Positions 34,844 through 43,544 of a DNA stretch of 64,000 nt are shown here, in pieces. How positions within the stretch are numbered: position 1 is the first letter of the stretch; the number at the start of each line of letters is the position of its first letter. The notes beneath the pieces are model-generated. The model worked only from the letters and a program-made list of their open reading frames with translations, was not told where the DNA came from and made no database searches. Both the position numbers and the translations under genes were made by a program. This DNA is from Facklamia miroungae (GTDB lineage: Bacteria > Bacillota > Bacilli > Lactobacillales > Aerococcaceae). The stretch is from the NCBI RefSeq assembly GCF_012396555.1, contig NZ_JAAXPS010000001.1:248001-312000 (forward strand). The letters are read 5' to 3'.

Positions 34844-35572
34844 TTAGTCTTTCTTATTCCATTCTAAAATAGGAATTTTAATTTTGGATGTTTGTGTTTG
34901 GGTCATTCTTTCTGATTGAAAATTCGGCTGACTATGTTGTTGGCTAGCCACTCTCGCTTCGTCAACCGTCTGAATGTTTTGCTTTTGCCAATTGAGCAAA
35001 ATCCGGTCAATATATTTTAGATTAAAAACTTGCCGAATGGCTGCTTCTTTGAGTGCTTGATGAACGAGATCAGGCTGATAGCCCTCTTTTTGGATCCACT
35101 GATGAAGCATCTCTAATTCGACACTGGAGAGCGATCGTCCAAATTCTTCTTCAAATAATTGGATCAGTTGTCCAGCTTTTATTTGCTGGTCAGATTTTGG
35201 CTGAATAGTAGGACGAGAGGGTGTATGCTTCGTCTTCTGCTCAGCAATTAATTCATCCAACTTATCAAATAAGGGCCTTAAGGTGTAATGGTCGGTCTGT
35301 TTGCCCTCTTCATCAGGCACTAATTCAATATTTAAGTAATTCTTATCCAGAAGTGAATTGAGTGTCTCATAAAGCAAATCACTCTCCCAAGCAAATTGGT
35401 TCGACAAATTAATAATGGTATCCGCCGATTGACTTTGATTAATTTGCTTTAAAAGATATGTAATAAATAAGAATTCGTTACTATTGAGTCCTAGTTGTCC
35501 AAAATGATCAATCAAAAGATTCGGTACCATGGTATAACCCGTTTTCATCCAATCATAAACTGAGCCTGCCAT
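34844..35572 (-). CDS. dnaD: DnaD-type replication initiation protein
   Basis: A 242-residue protein with the two DnaD domains. The N-terminal winged-helix DDBH1 covers about residues 10-110 (YTMVPNLLIDHFGQLGLN). DDBH2 covers about 135-205 (LIQLFEEEFGRSLSSVELEM), ending in YIDRILLNW, the counterpart of the YxxxIRLxW motif that binds DNA. DnaD acts with DnaB and DnaI to load the replicative helicase. It is last in the dinG-ypmB-asnS-dnaD run, the Bacillus gene order. Confidence 0.92.
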   Translation of the reverse strand: MAGSVYDWMKTGYTMVPNLLIDHFGQLGLNSNEFLFITYLLKQINQSQSADTIINLSNQFAWESDLLYETLNSLLDKNYLNIELVPDEEGKQTDHYTLRPLFDKLDELIAEQKTKHTPSRPTIQPKSDQQIKAGQLIQLFEEEFGRSLSSVELEMLHQWIQKEGYQPDLVHQALKEAAIRQVFNLKYIDRILLNWQKQNIQTVDEARVASQQHSQPNFQSERMTQTQTSKIKIPILEWNKKD

Positions 35573-35592
35573 TGGTCCAACTCCTTACTTTT

Positions 35593-36891
35593 TTATGGGT
35601 AGAGACGGTTTAATAAACGTGGGAATGGTGATGTTTCACGGATATGTTCAATTCCAGAAATCCATGCGACTGCTCTTTCTAAGCCTAAACCAAAGCCTGA
35701 GTGTGGCACAGAGCCATATTTTCTGAGGTCTAAATACCAAGCGTAAACTTCAGGATCTAATTTAAAGGATTTAATATTTTCAGCCAAGGTCTCATAGTCG
35801 TCAATCCTTTGTGAACCACCAATGATTTCCCCATAACCTTCTGGCGCAATCATGTCGGCACATAGAACGGTTTCCGGATTGTCTGGATTAACCTTCATGT
35901 AGAAAGGCTTAATTGAACGTGGCCAGTTAATAATAAAGACCGGTTGGTCATTTTGATTGGCAATGAAAGTCTCGTGCGGTGAACCGAAGTCATCGCCCCA
36001 CTCAATATCATCAAAACCATTGTCTTTTAATAATTGAACGGCTTCAGTATATTCGATTCTTGGATAAGGGACTTGAGTGTATTTTTCAAGCACATCAATA
36101 TCACGCCCAAGTGTTTCGAGTGCCAAATGGCAATTATCAATGACGTTTCTAACTAAGTAGGCCACATATTGCTCTTGAACTTGTAAACTCTCTTCATGGT
36201 CCGTAAAGGCCATTTCAGGTTCCATCATCCAAAATTCAATCAAGTGACGACGTGTTTTTGACTTTTCTGCTCTAAAGGTCGGTCCAAATGAGAAAACATT
36301 GCCCAAAGCCATCGCTGCAGCTTCCATATATAACTGTCCCGATTGAGATAAATAAGCATCCTCATCAAAATATTTCGTCTGGAAAAGTTCAGTGGTTCCT
36401 TCAGGGGCTGACCCTGTTAAGATTGGTGGATCAATCTTCACAAAACCGCGATCATTGAAGAACTCGTAAGTCGCCCGAATAATTTCGTTACGAATTTGCA
36501 TAATGGCATGTTGGCGACTGGATCTCAACCACAAATGGCGGTGATCCATTAAGAAGTCTGTCCCATGTTCCTTAGGAGTAATTGGGTACTCATGGCTTTC
36601 TCCAACCACTTCAATGGAATGAACAAGTAATTCATAGCCTAATGAAGAACGTTCATCTGCTTGAACAGTCCCAATTAATTTTAAACTCGATTCTTGACCC
36701 AGTCCCTTGACTGTATCAAAAACTTCTTCGCCTACTTCCTCTTTTAAGACAATACCTTGGAAATAGGTCTTGCCATCTCGTAATTGTAAAAAGGCGATCT
36801 TTCCTGAAGAACGTTTATTCGTTAACCAGGCATTGATTTGTACTTTTTGATTTAAGTACGAAACCGCTTGGTCCATTGTGATAATTTCCAT
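35593..36891 (-). CDS. asnS: Asparagine-tRNA ligase
   Basis: A 432-residue class IIb aminoacyl-tRNA synthetase. The N-terminal OB fold binds the anticodon ([18 protein letters not shown]). Motif 2 is [19 protein letters not shown] and motif 3 is [13 protein letters not shown]. The sequence fits AsnRS rather than AspRS in length and motif 2. No T-box leader can fit in the 15-base gap after ypmB. GGAGG precedes the ATG. Confidence 0.96.
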   Translation of the reverse strand: MEIITMDQAVSYLNQKVQINAWLTNKRSSGKIAFLQLRDGKTYFQGIVLKEEVGEEVFDTVKGLGQESSLKLIGTVQADERSSLGYELLVHSIEVVGESHEYPITPKEHGTDFLMDHRHLWLRSSRQHAIMQIRNEIIRATYEFFNDRGFVKIDPPILTGSAPEGTTELFQTKYFDEDAYLSQSGQLYMEAAAMALGNVFSFGPTFRAEKSKTRRHLIEFWMMEPEMAFTDHEESLQVQEQYVAYLVRNVIDNCHLALETLGRDIDVLEKYTQVPYPRIEYTEAVQLLKDNGFDDIEWGDDFGSPHETFIANQNDQPVFIINWPRSIKPFYMKVNPDNPETVLCADMIAPEGYGEIIGGSQRIDDYETLAENIKSFKLDPEVYAWYLDLRKYGSVPHSGFGLGLERAVAWISGIEHIRETSPFPRLLNRLYP

Positions 36892-36906
36892 ATAGTTTCC
36901 TCCTTA

Positions 36907-37383
36907 TTAAATGTTTGATATGGTTTGAATCCACTCACCTGTTTTGGCTGAGAGCAGATAATAGGTGATGGAATTATTCGGATTCTTTAAAGTCATCTCC
37001 CAAACGGGTTCCGATTTATAAAGGCCTAAGCGAGCTTGCATAATATTTGGATTTTCGATTTGGCTTGCTGTGACTGACTTTGCTTCGTCTTCAGTAAACA
37101 ATTCATCGACTGTATAGTACTGAATGTCTCCACCATCTCGTTCAATAATAGCATAGAATTGCTGATTATTCTCGTCAAAAAAATTAAGCGCAAAAGTTGC
37201 TTGATCCGTAGTGGTCCAATAAAAATCTTTTAGTTTTTTTACTTGATGGTCGTATTCAACCAAGGCGATTGCTTCCTCTTGGGCTAAATTATAGGCCGTT
37301 TGGCTCTTCATAAAAACAGCCAATAAAGCTATCATGATTGACAAGATTATGAATGTCAAGATCGAAACCGTTCGTTTACTCAT
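36907..37383 (-). CDS. YpmB-like PepSY/DUF5590 membrane-anchored protein
   Basis: A 158-residue protein with one N-terminal membrane segment (about 7-25) and an extracytoplasmic part of two PepSY-like repeats. These are NLAQEEAIALVEYDHQVKKL with DFYWTTTDQATFALNFF, then TASQIENPNIMQARLGLY with PVWEMTLK. It matches the YpmB family in size, layout and position between dinG and asnS. Function is unknown; a role in the cell envelope is inferred from topology. Confidence 0.85.
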   Translation of the reverse strand: MSKRTVSILTFIILSIMIALLAVFMKSQTAYNLAQEEAIALVEYDHQVKKLKDFYWTTTDQATFALNFFDENNQQFYAIIERDGGDIQYYTVDELFTEDEAKSVTASQIENPNIMQARLGLYKSEPVWEMTLKNPNNSITYYLLSAKTGEWIQTISNI

Positions 37384-37419
37384 AAGTTTCTTCTCTTCCC
37401 CTCTGATATGTTCTATCCA

Positions 37420-39954
37420 TTATTGTAAATTAAATTCTATCAAATGTTCAAGCTTCTGTCTTATTTCTTTTGAATAATATTTAGTGAAAACGCGATCATC
37501 CAATAAATAAAAAGCTTGGCTGTTAAAATGCCGATCGATGTAATCAAAGGCAATCGAAAAATCAACGACCATCCGCTCCACTAACAAGTGATCAAATATT
37601 AAGTCTTCTTCAATCGCCAGATGGTTAGCCAAAGCAAGGATATACGAGTCCTTTAATGAACGAAAAGGTAAACGGGTCCAGAAAATTTGACAAGCGCGTT
37701 GGTCTAAGGTCCAATTTTCATTTAAGAGGGATTGCCACTGAATCACCAGAATAGTAGGTATTCCATCCATAGCTAACCGTCTGATTTTATTCAAAGAACC
37801 TGAAACATGTTGGGCTAAAATGCGGACTTGGTCTTGGTCAGCCAGCTTACTTTTTAGCTGTCGGTAACTATCAATCGCCTGTTGGCGGTTATTGACAATG
37901 ATCAGACTGAGTGGTGGTAAAGATTCCTCTCGAATCCTTTCTTGTAAGAATTCGCCTAATAATTTTGCCTGTTCGTTCACTCTTTTATCGGCCCGACTCT
38001 CTTTTGCAATCCAGGTAAACGGCACAATTACCTCACTTTTTTCGATGTGTTGCGGTAAATGAAGGTAGGAATAGTCAGTGAGCCCTAATTGATAGTAGGT
38101 CCCACTTTTAAGGCGGAAATGAAAGTCACCAGGACTAAACAAGATTATTTGCTCAAATCGATCAAAAGCGGACTGGTATTCTTGCTCTAAACGAATGGGT
38201 TTCCAAATTAATTCAAATTGATAATAGCGATCTTCAATCTGACTGACCCGAATGATTAGGTAACCATTATCCTGTGTCAATTGTGCCTGTATGTTATCCA
38301 AATGCATGAGAAAATACTTCATTTTAGTCATTTTGACTTGCAGATGATTCGGATGAATAGACAAGAGTTCTTCGAGGTCCTCGTCATTAATCAAATGTTT
38401 AAGTCCCTTTTGAAGCTGTTGGTGAACGGTTTGAATGGCTTGGATTGTTTGGGAGGGGACTTTTACTTCCCGTCTACTTTCACCATCGACCGGTTCAAAT
38501 TGTCTTTGTCTAATTTCAGCCTCCAGGATATTTAAAAGTTGGCGGGTCAAATTAATTAAATGCTCGAGGCGCATAATAGCAGCTTGAATGGAGGCTATTG
38601 CTCGGTCTTGGTGGTAAAAGATATCCAGCACCTGCTGGCAAAGAATTAGAAACTGACTGTATTCTAAGCGCACTTGATGAAAAAAGGACAGATGACGGGC
38701 TAATAAACTAAGATTATCACAGACCAAAACGGCCTGCTTTTGAAAGACATGCGCATGACTGACCTCTTCCATCAGGTAGGTGGTTTGCGTCAAAACAAGC
38801 GGTTGATCATGATGATGATTTAATGCCTTTTGATAGAAATATGAAGTGGTACGACTGGGAAGTAAGCCTTGATAAAAACGTTTCATCTGGTCATAGATCT
38901 TCATTTCGTGGTTCATTTCCATTAATAGGCCTGTTTGAGTTTCCTCAAGCCAGACTAAGGTTGAACCAATCACGATCAATTCTTGCTGATTCAAATGAGT
39001 AATCACCAATTGATCAAGATAATGCTTGAAATGATCTAAGTGTAGGTACTGACTGGGCCGCAATAAGAAGCTATAGCTTATTTGTGCTTGATCTAAAAAC
39101 TTCGCCCACTCTTCCAGTGCGGATTGGCTTGAGATAGCCAAGACAATGGAGACATTCTGCGATTGGGAAAGCGCAGCTAGCCATTTTTTGATCAATTGAG
39201 AGTTAATAGGACGCCATTGACCTTCGATGACAAGGCGATCTGTGTCAAGGGTCTTTTCAATCAACCAATCGATTTGAGCGTTCATTTTTGGCTGAGCTTG
39301 AATGGGCAGATTCATTTGTGACTTGATCGGATCAGCTTGGTCTATTTGATCGACAGACCTAAATAATTCTGGCTGTTTAAAAAAGATTTCTTCTTGGTGA
39401 TCTAATTCCTTTGCCAAGGCCAGTAATTTGGCTTGAGTAGCTTTTGGTAGGCTCATCAGCTTGTTTGCCATCAGGTGCAGGATTTTACCCGTTATTTGGG
39501 CATCTGCTAAGGCTTGATGGGCATTATTAAATGCTAAATTGAGGTAACAGCTAAGGTCGGTCAGGTTAAAACCGAGGGCTTGAGGAAAGATAATTTTAGC
39601 CAGCTTAACTGAATCGATCGCTAAAGGGTCAAATTCAATACCGCATTCTCGAAAATGATGCTGCATAAAGGTTAAATCATGGTTAAGATTGTGGGCGATA
39701 AAGAGACAGTCTTCAAGGCGGTTCAACCATAAATTGGCAACGGAGGCAAAGTGAGGGGCTTGGTCGACCTCTTTTTGGCAAATACCGGTGAGTTGTTGAA
39801 TATTTTGTGGAATTTCACAATCAGGATTAATTAACATCTCATATTGACCAACTAGCTTGCCCTGTTCAAAGATTACGGTGCCGATTTGAATAATGCGGTC
39901 TCCCTTATCCAAGCGTGGTCCCGTTGATTCGAGGTCAACGATCGCATATTTCAT
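37420..39954 (-). CDS. dinG: DinG-type DnaQ exonuclease with degenerate helicase core
   Basis: An 844-residue protein in the dinG position. The N-terminal DEDDh exonuclease is intact: Asp7/Glu9 in VDLEST, His88/Asp93 in FIAHNLNHD, and His146/Asp151 in HQALAD. The rest aligns in layout with the DinG XPD-like helicase, but key motifs are gone. The Walker A position reads VIEGQWRPINSQL (242-254) instead of a GTGTGKT loop. The DEAH position reads VLVCDNLSLLARH (409-421). After RLPFRSLKD the arginine-finger motif is missing. There are no iron-sulfur cysteines. It is probably a 3'-5' exonuclease whose helicase part is structural. GGAGGG precedes the ATG. Confidence 0.85.
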   Translation of the reverse strand: MKYAIVDLESTGPRLDKGDRIIQIGTVIFEQGKLVGQYEMLINPDCEIPQNIQQLTGICQKEVDQAPHFASVANLWLNRLEDCLFIAHNLNHDLTFMQHHFRECGIEFDPLAIDSVKLAKIIFPQALGFNLTDLSCYLNLAFNNAHQALADAQITGKILHLMANKLMSLPKATQAKLLALAKELDHQEEIFFKQPELFRSVDQIDQADPIKSQMNLPIQAQPKMNAQIDWLIEKTLDTDRLVIEGQWRPINSQLIKKWLAALSQSQNVSIVLAISSQSALEEWAKFLDQAQISYSFLLRPSQYLHLDHFKHYLDQLVITHLNQQELIVIGSTLVWLEETQTGLLMEMNHEMKIYDQMKRFYQGLLPSRTTSYFYQKALNHHHDQPLVLTQTTYLMEEVSHAHVFQKQAVLVCDNLSLLARHLSFFHQVRLEYSQFLILCQQVLDIFYHQDRAIASIQAAIMRLEHLINLTRQLLNILEAEIRQRQFEPVDGESRREVKVPSQTIQAIQTVHQQLQKGLKHLINDEDLEELLSIHPNHLQVKMTKMKYFLMHLDNIQAQLTQDNGYLIIRVSQIEDRYYQFELIWKPIRLEQEYQSAFDRFEQIILFSPGDFHFRLKSGTYYQLGLTDYSYLHLPQHIEKSEVIVPFTWIAKESRADKRVNEQAKLLGEFLQERIREESLPPLSLIIVNNRQQAIDSYRQLKSKLADQDQVRILAQHVSGSLNKIRRLAMDGIPTILVIQWQSLLNENWTLDQRACQIFWTRLPFRSLKDSYILALANHLAIEEDLIFDHLLVERMVVDFSIAFDYIDRHFNSQAFYLLDDRVFTKYYSKEIRQKLEHLIEFNLQ

Positions 39955-39981
39955 AAAGGCCCTCCTCTCTTGGTCTTTGTT

Positions 39982-41199
39982 TTATTTGTTCTCTGCTATC
40001 CACTGGCTTAATTGGTCAGTTTGGTTTTCAATTTCACCTCGTAGAACCATTCCCTCTACGTGGTCTAATAGCTGGCCAATAATGGGGCCACCTTTTTTCA
40101 TATTGAGTATTCGCATCACTTGCTTGCCATTAATGGCTAAGTCTTGACGCTGACGGATCGGCAGATTTGCTAGCAGATTATGAATCTGGTTTATGAATTT
40201 TAGTTCATTATTGATTGTAAGATAGTTTAGCATCTGATCGATCACTTCTTGGTCAAAAGGATAGATCGATTCTCTATCGAGTTTTCTCTGTCTAAGCAAA
40301 TCATCCAACCGCAAAAAATCAACAACTTGGTTCATCAATCGATTAGACAGGGTCCAGTCTTTTAAAAGTCTGATTTGCTTCTTTGAATCGGTTACCTTCA
40401 TTCCTTGTAATAAGAGTGACCAACAAATACAAGGACTCAGTCCCCTATGATTAGGAGTTCGCTCCACTAGCCAGACTAATCCTTGTAAATAATCATAGGT
40501 TTTAGCTTGTGGAAATGTTTGTGCTAACTTTGCTTGTTCGAAAGACTTTAAAGTTTGGCCTAAGTAGAATCCTGCCATCATCTTTTCGAGTTCAATCCGA
40601 ATTCTTTCGATCGATATTTTACTTAAATTACCCGCTAATTGACACATGGCTGAAAAAGTCTGGTCTTCCAGGCTAAAGCCCAACTGACTGGCAAAACGGA
40701 TCCCACGCATAATCCTTAAAGCATCTTCTTGAAAACGTTCTAAGGGTTTGCCTACGGCTTTTAAAAGTTTGTTTTGCAAGTCTTGAAACCCGCCATGATA
40801 ATCATAGAGATTTCCTCTAGCATCCACTGCCATGGCATTGATAGTAAAATCACGCCGCAAGGTATCTAACTCTAAATTGCGTACAAATTCAACCTGGTCT
40901 GGTCGTCGGTAGTCCGAATAGGTGGATTCCGTACGGAAAGTTGTAATTTCATAAGAATTGCCTTGGTATAAGACGACAATTGTCCCATGCTCGATTCCGA
41001 CATCAAAGTGCTTGGGGAAGATCGTCTGAATTTCTGCTGGAAAAGCAGAAGTTGCAATATCAATATCACCGATCACTTTACCTAAAAGCATATCTCGGAT
41101 CGATCCCCCAACAAAATAAGCCTCATAGCCATGAGACTCAATTTGCTTTAAAACGGGAATCGCTGCTTGAAAAAGCGGTTCTTGTAAATTAATTTGCAT
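39982..41199 (-). CDS. cca: CCA tRNA nucleotidyltransferase
   Basis: A 405-residue class II CCA-adding enzyme of the Gram-positive type, which builds or repairs the 3' CCA end of tRNA. The head has FVGGSIRDMLLGKVIGDIDI with the metal-binding Asp45 and Asp47. RRDFTINAMA (neck) and a later RFASQLGFSLEDQT block follow. Length matches the Bacillus enzyme. GGAG is 7 bases upstream of the ATG. It follows ypiB by 4 bases in a ypiA-ypiB-cca operon. Confidence 0.95.
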   Translation of the reverse strand: MQINLQEPLFQAAIPVLKQIESHGYEAYFVGGSIRDMLLGKVIGDIDIATSAFPAEIQTIFPKHFDVGIEHGTIVVLYQGNSYEITTFRTESTYSDYRRPDQVEFVRNLELDTLRRDFTINAMAVDARGNLYDYHGGFQDLQNKLLKAVGKPLERFQEDALRIMRGIRFASQLGFSLEDQTFSAMCQLAGNLSKISIERIRIELEKMMAGFYLGQTLKSFEQAKLAQTFPQAKTYDYLQGLVWLVERTPNHRGLSPCICWSLLLQGMKVTDSKKQIRLLKDWTLSNRLMNQVVDFLRLDDLLRQRKLDRESIYPFDQEVIDQMLNYLTINNELKFINQIHNLLANLPIRQRQDLAINGKQVMRILNMKKGGPIIGQLLDHVEGMVLRGEIENQTDQLSQWIAENK

Positions 41200-41203
41200 A
41201 CTC

Positions 41204-41734
41204 TCACTCCAAACCGGATCGATACTGGTCGATCCACTGATTAATCAGATCAAAATTATGATTTTCTAAAGCACTATCAATTTTTTCCATAATTAGCTTT
41301 TTATAGACTTTCCGGCTGAGATGGTCCAATTCATAATTGACCTGGTCAATGACCTTTAAAGTCACAGGGGTGAATGGATTATCTTTTAAAATTCCTCGTC
41401 GCATGGCTTCTACTTCAAAATCAGGAAAATCAAATTCAAAATAAAAGCTTTGTTCTTTTTTAAGACTATTTAAACGAAAGTCATGAAAAGCCTGGTCAAT
41501 TCGGTGGTAGATATAATGACCTTTATAATAAATCAGAGGCTGATTGAGGGAGGTCTGGTAAGAAATCTTGATGCCCCTCGGTGCATATATCACATCATGG
41601 GAAAATTCAAGCCATTGAAGCTCGTCATGTTTCATCTGTAAATAAGCTAAAAAGATCATAATTTCGCGATTGGGATGGGGATGGTTAAAAATAATCCAAT
41701 TTAAAAATTGGTGCTTCTCTTGCAATTCATTCAT
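41204..41734 (-). CDS. ypiB: YpiB/ReoY family protein (UPF0302)
   Basis: A 176-residue soluble protein of the UPF0302 family. NELQEKHQFLNWIIFNH at the start, YAPRGIKIS, YYKGHYIY and AFHDFRLN are the conserved blocks. Its Listeria homologue ReoY helps ClpCP to degrade MurA, the first enzyme of peptidoglycan synthesis, under control of ReoM and the PASTA kinase. The open frame begins at 41749, but GGGAGGG there is the ribosome site for the ATG at 41734. It lies between the TPR gene ypiA and cca. Confidence 0.85.
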   Translation of the reverse strand: MNELQEKHQFLNWIIFNHPHPNREIMIFLAYLQMKHDELQWLEFSHDVIYAPRGIKISYQTSLNQPLIYYKGHYIYHRIDQAFHDFRLNSLKKEQSFYFEFDFPDFEVEAMRRGILKDNPFTPVTLKVIDQVNYELDHLSRKVYKKLIMEKIDSALENHNFDLINQWIDQYRSGLE

Positions 41735-41768
41735 TGTCATCCCTCCCATCTAAATTATAATTTCTTTG

Positions 41769-42968
41769 TTATTTTGAAGTAGTCAATTGCTGGATAAGAT
41801 CTTCAAGATCCTCGGCAGCCACTTGTTGGTTCCAGGCTAATTCAAGGTAGTCCTTAGCGGCTGCTTTTTCACCTTGATCAAATAAGATTTTCCCTTTTAA
41901 GTATGCCAATAGTGCTTCATCAATTGAAGCTAAATCAAATTTTTCCATAAAAAGATTAGCTTGGTGATAGTCCTTTCTATCCAGATAAAATGATACATAC
42001 GCAGACAAAACTAAAAACTGGTCTTCTGTATTTTCTAATAAGGGATAAAAGGCTTCGAGTAAGTCAATTAGTTTGGCAGTATAGACCTTAATCCGATTGG
42101 CTAAAACTAAACAATCCATAATGGTTGCGTCAAAAGGTGGTAGTCTTTTGAGTAATTGGTCCAGTCGCAAGGCAAAGCCTTCACGGTCATTTAGCCAAGT
42201 CAGGTTATCTAATTGTAAAAGTCTTAACTCAAAATGATCCGCTTCAAGGGCTAAGCCTTGCTCACAATAATCATTGGAATGTTGGAAATCGTTGATTTGT
42301 GCATAAAAGTGCGCCAGTAAGTAACATTCATCCGCCGTTTCGATGGCTAAATTGTCTGGATCTTGATTAAATAAATCCTTGATCTTAACAGCGTCAATTC
42401 TTTCACTCGTTAAATACAACTCTAAAAGTTGAGTCCGCCACTGCCGTCTTAAGGATGCGGGTTCAGATATAAAATATTCCATCAAAGTCTCTAAATACTG
42501 AATCGCCTTTTCATTAATACCTTGAAGACGATAAAAATGACTCATCTTAACATAAGCGCGATAATCCCGCGGAAAATCTTTAATAATCGCTTCGAGTTCT
42601 TTTTTCGTCTGGTTCAAATGGCCCACATTAAGATGGACATCTGCTACCACTAAGCGTGCTTCTAAAGGTAATTGGTTGGAATCGACCTTTTCGATCCATT
42701 GATTGGCCTTGTCAAATTGTCCAACCATCAAATAGGCTTGACCTAAATAAAAAGCCAGTGCTGAACTTGGATATTTTTCATAGAGGTCTAAATAAGACTG
42801 AATCTGTAAATGACGGTAGCCTGACTGACCCCAGGATTCAATCCGATTTAATAATTGCTCATATTGTTCTTTATTTGAGAACTCTAATTTCTTTAACGCA
42901 CGCTTTAAGATCTTATATTGATCTTCAATCGCCGGACTTGACTCGATTAAATCGAAAAAATTATCCAT
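41769..42968 (-). CDS. ypiA: TPR repeat protein YpiA
   Basis: A soluble all-helical protein of about 399 residues built of tetratricopeptide repeats, for example SALAFYLGQAYLMVGQFDKA, RAYVKMSHFYRLQGINEKAI and ALLAYLKGKILFDQGEKAAA. Its place directly before ypiB matches YpiA of Bacillus and Listeria, which works with YpiB/ReoY in ClpCP-dependent MurA turnover. The ATG at 42968 has GGAGGG 7 bases before it, so the ATG at 42983 that overlaps this site is rejected. An extended -10 promoter is visible at 42993-43021. Confidence 0.8.
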   Translation of the reverse strand: MDNFFDLIESSPAIEDQYKILKRALKKLEFSNKEQYEQLLNRIESWGQSGYRHLQIQSYLDLYEKYPSSALAFYLGQAYLMVGQFDKANQWIEKVDSNQLPLEARLVVADVHLNVGHLNQTKKELEAIIKDFPRDYRAYVKMSHFYRLQGINEKAIQYLETLMEYFISEPASLRRQWRTQLLELYLTSERIDAVKIKDLFNQDPDNLAIETADECYLLAHFYAQINDFQHSNDYCEQGLALEADHFELRLLQLDNLTWLNDREGFALRLDQLLKRLPPFDATIMDCLVLANRIKVYTAKLIDLLEAFYPLLENTEDQFLVLSAYVSFYLDRKDYHQANLFMEKFDLASIDEALLAYLKGKILFDQGEKAAAKDYLELAWNQQVAAEDLEDLIQQLTTSK

Positions 42969-42992
42969 ACTTACTCCCTCCATGCTTAAACT

Positions 42993-43021
42993 ATTATACC
43001 ATGGGGATTAATTACTACCAA
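42993..43021 (-). promoter_or_regulatory. Promoter of ypiA-ypiB-cca
   Basis: Minus-strand TTGGTA and TATAAT with a 17-base spacer. TGG before the -10 makes it an extended -10. It is about 25 bases upstream of the ypiA start. Confidence 0.7.
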
Positions 43022-43085
43022 ATAGATAATGGCCAAATACTAAAATTCCGTTTCCATTCATCCATACAGGCGTCTTAAATAAAAT

Positions 43086-43119
43086 AAAAAAAAGGATGAA
43101 AGCCAGAAGCTTTCATCAC
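43086..43119 (-). terminator. hup terminator
   Basis: Minus-strand hairpin GATGAAAGC-TTCT-GGCTTTCATC followed by eight T, about 20 bases after the hup stop. Confidence 0.9.
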
Positions 43120-43136
43120 TTGAGTGTTAACAATTA

Positions 43137-43412
43137 TTATTTAACTGCATCTTTTAAAGCTTTACCAGCTTTGAAACCTGGAACTTTTGTTGCAGCAATT
43201 TTGATTTCTTCACCTGTTTGTGGGTTACGACCTTTACGTGCTGCACGATCACGCACCTCAAAAGTTCCGAAACCAATAATCTGAACTTTTTCACCTTCAG
43301 ATAAAAATTCTTGAACTGATTCGAATAATGCTTCAACCGTAGCTGTAACATCTTTCTTAGTTAAGTTAGTTTTACCTGCTACGCGTTCTACTAATTCTGC
43401 TTTGTTTGCCAT
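43137..43412 (-). CDS. hup: DNA-binding protein HU
   Basis: A 91-residue nucleoid protein. The N-terminal helices are [20 protein letters not shown] and the DNA-clasping arm contains [20 protein letters not shown] with the intercalating proline. It bends and compacts DNA as a dimer. The gene forms its own unit with a clear promoter, a leader hairpin, a strong AGGAGG ribosome site and a strong terminator, consistent with high expression. Confidence 0.97.
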   Translation of the reverse strand: MANKAELVERVAGKTNLTKKDVTATVEALFESVQEFLSEGEKVQIIGFGTFEVRDRAARKGRNPQTGEEIKIAATKVPGFKAGKALKDAVK

Positions 43413-43447
43413 TAGTATATCTCCTCCTTTTATTCTACATATTGGAA

Positions 43448-43468
43448 AATAATCATAGAATGATTATT
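43448..43468 (-). repeat. Perfect stem-loop in the hup leader
   Basis: Eight-base arms AATAATCA and TGATTATT around a 5-base loop, lying between the hup -10 and the ribosome site, so it is in the mRNA leader. It may stabilise the transcript or act in autoregulation. Confidence 0.6.
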
Positions 43469-43476
43469 TCTTGTAT

Positions 43477-43505
43477 AGAATAACATACCATCAAGGTTAA
43501 GACAA
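43477..43505 (-). promoter_or_regulatory. hup promoter
   Basis: Minus-strand TTGTCT and TATTCT with a 17-base spacer and TGT immediately before the -10 (extended). It starts just after the der stop. Confidence 0.65.
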
Positions 43506-43544
43506 CGAAATGCCCTTGTTTTTGCCATAAAATCTTCTAATCAT

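Noticed and set aside
36892-36906. Possible T-box riboswitch for asnS
   Set aside because: Only 15 bases separate ypmB from asnS, so no leader exists; the gene is internal to an operon.
39982-40147. Plus-strand frame overlapping dinG and cca starts
   Set aside because: Antisense shadow; both minus-strand genes have family matches and ribosome sites.
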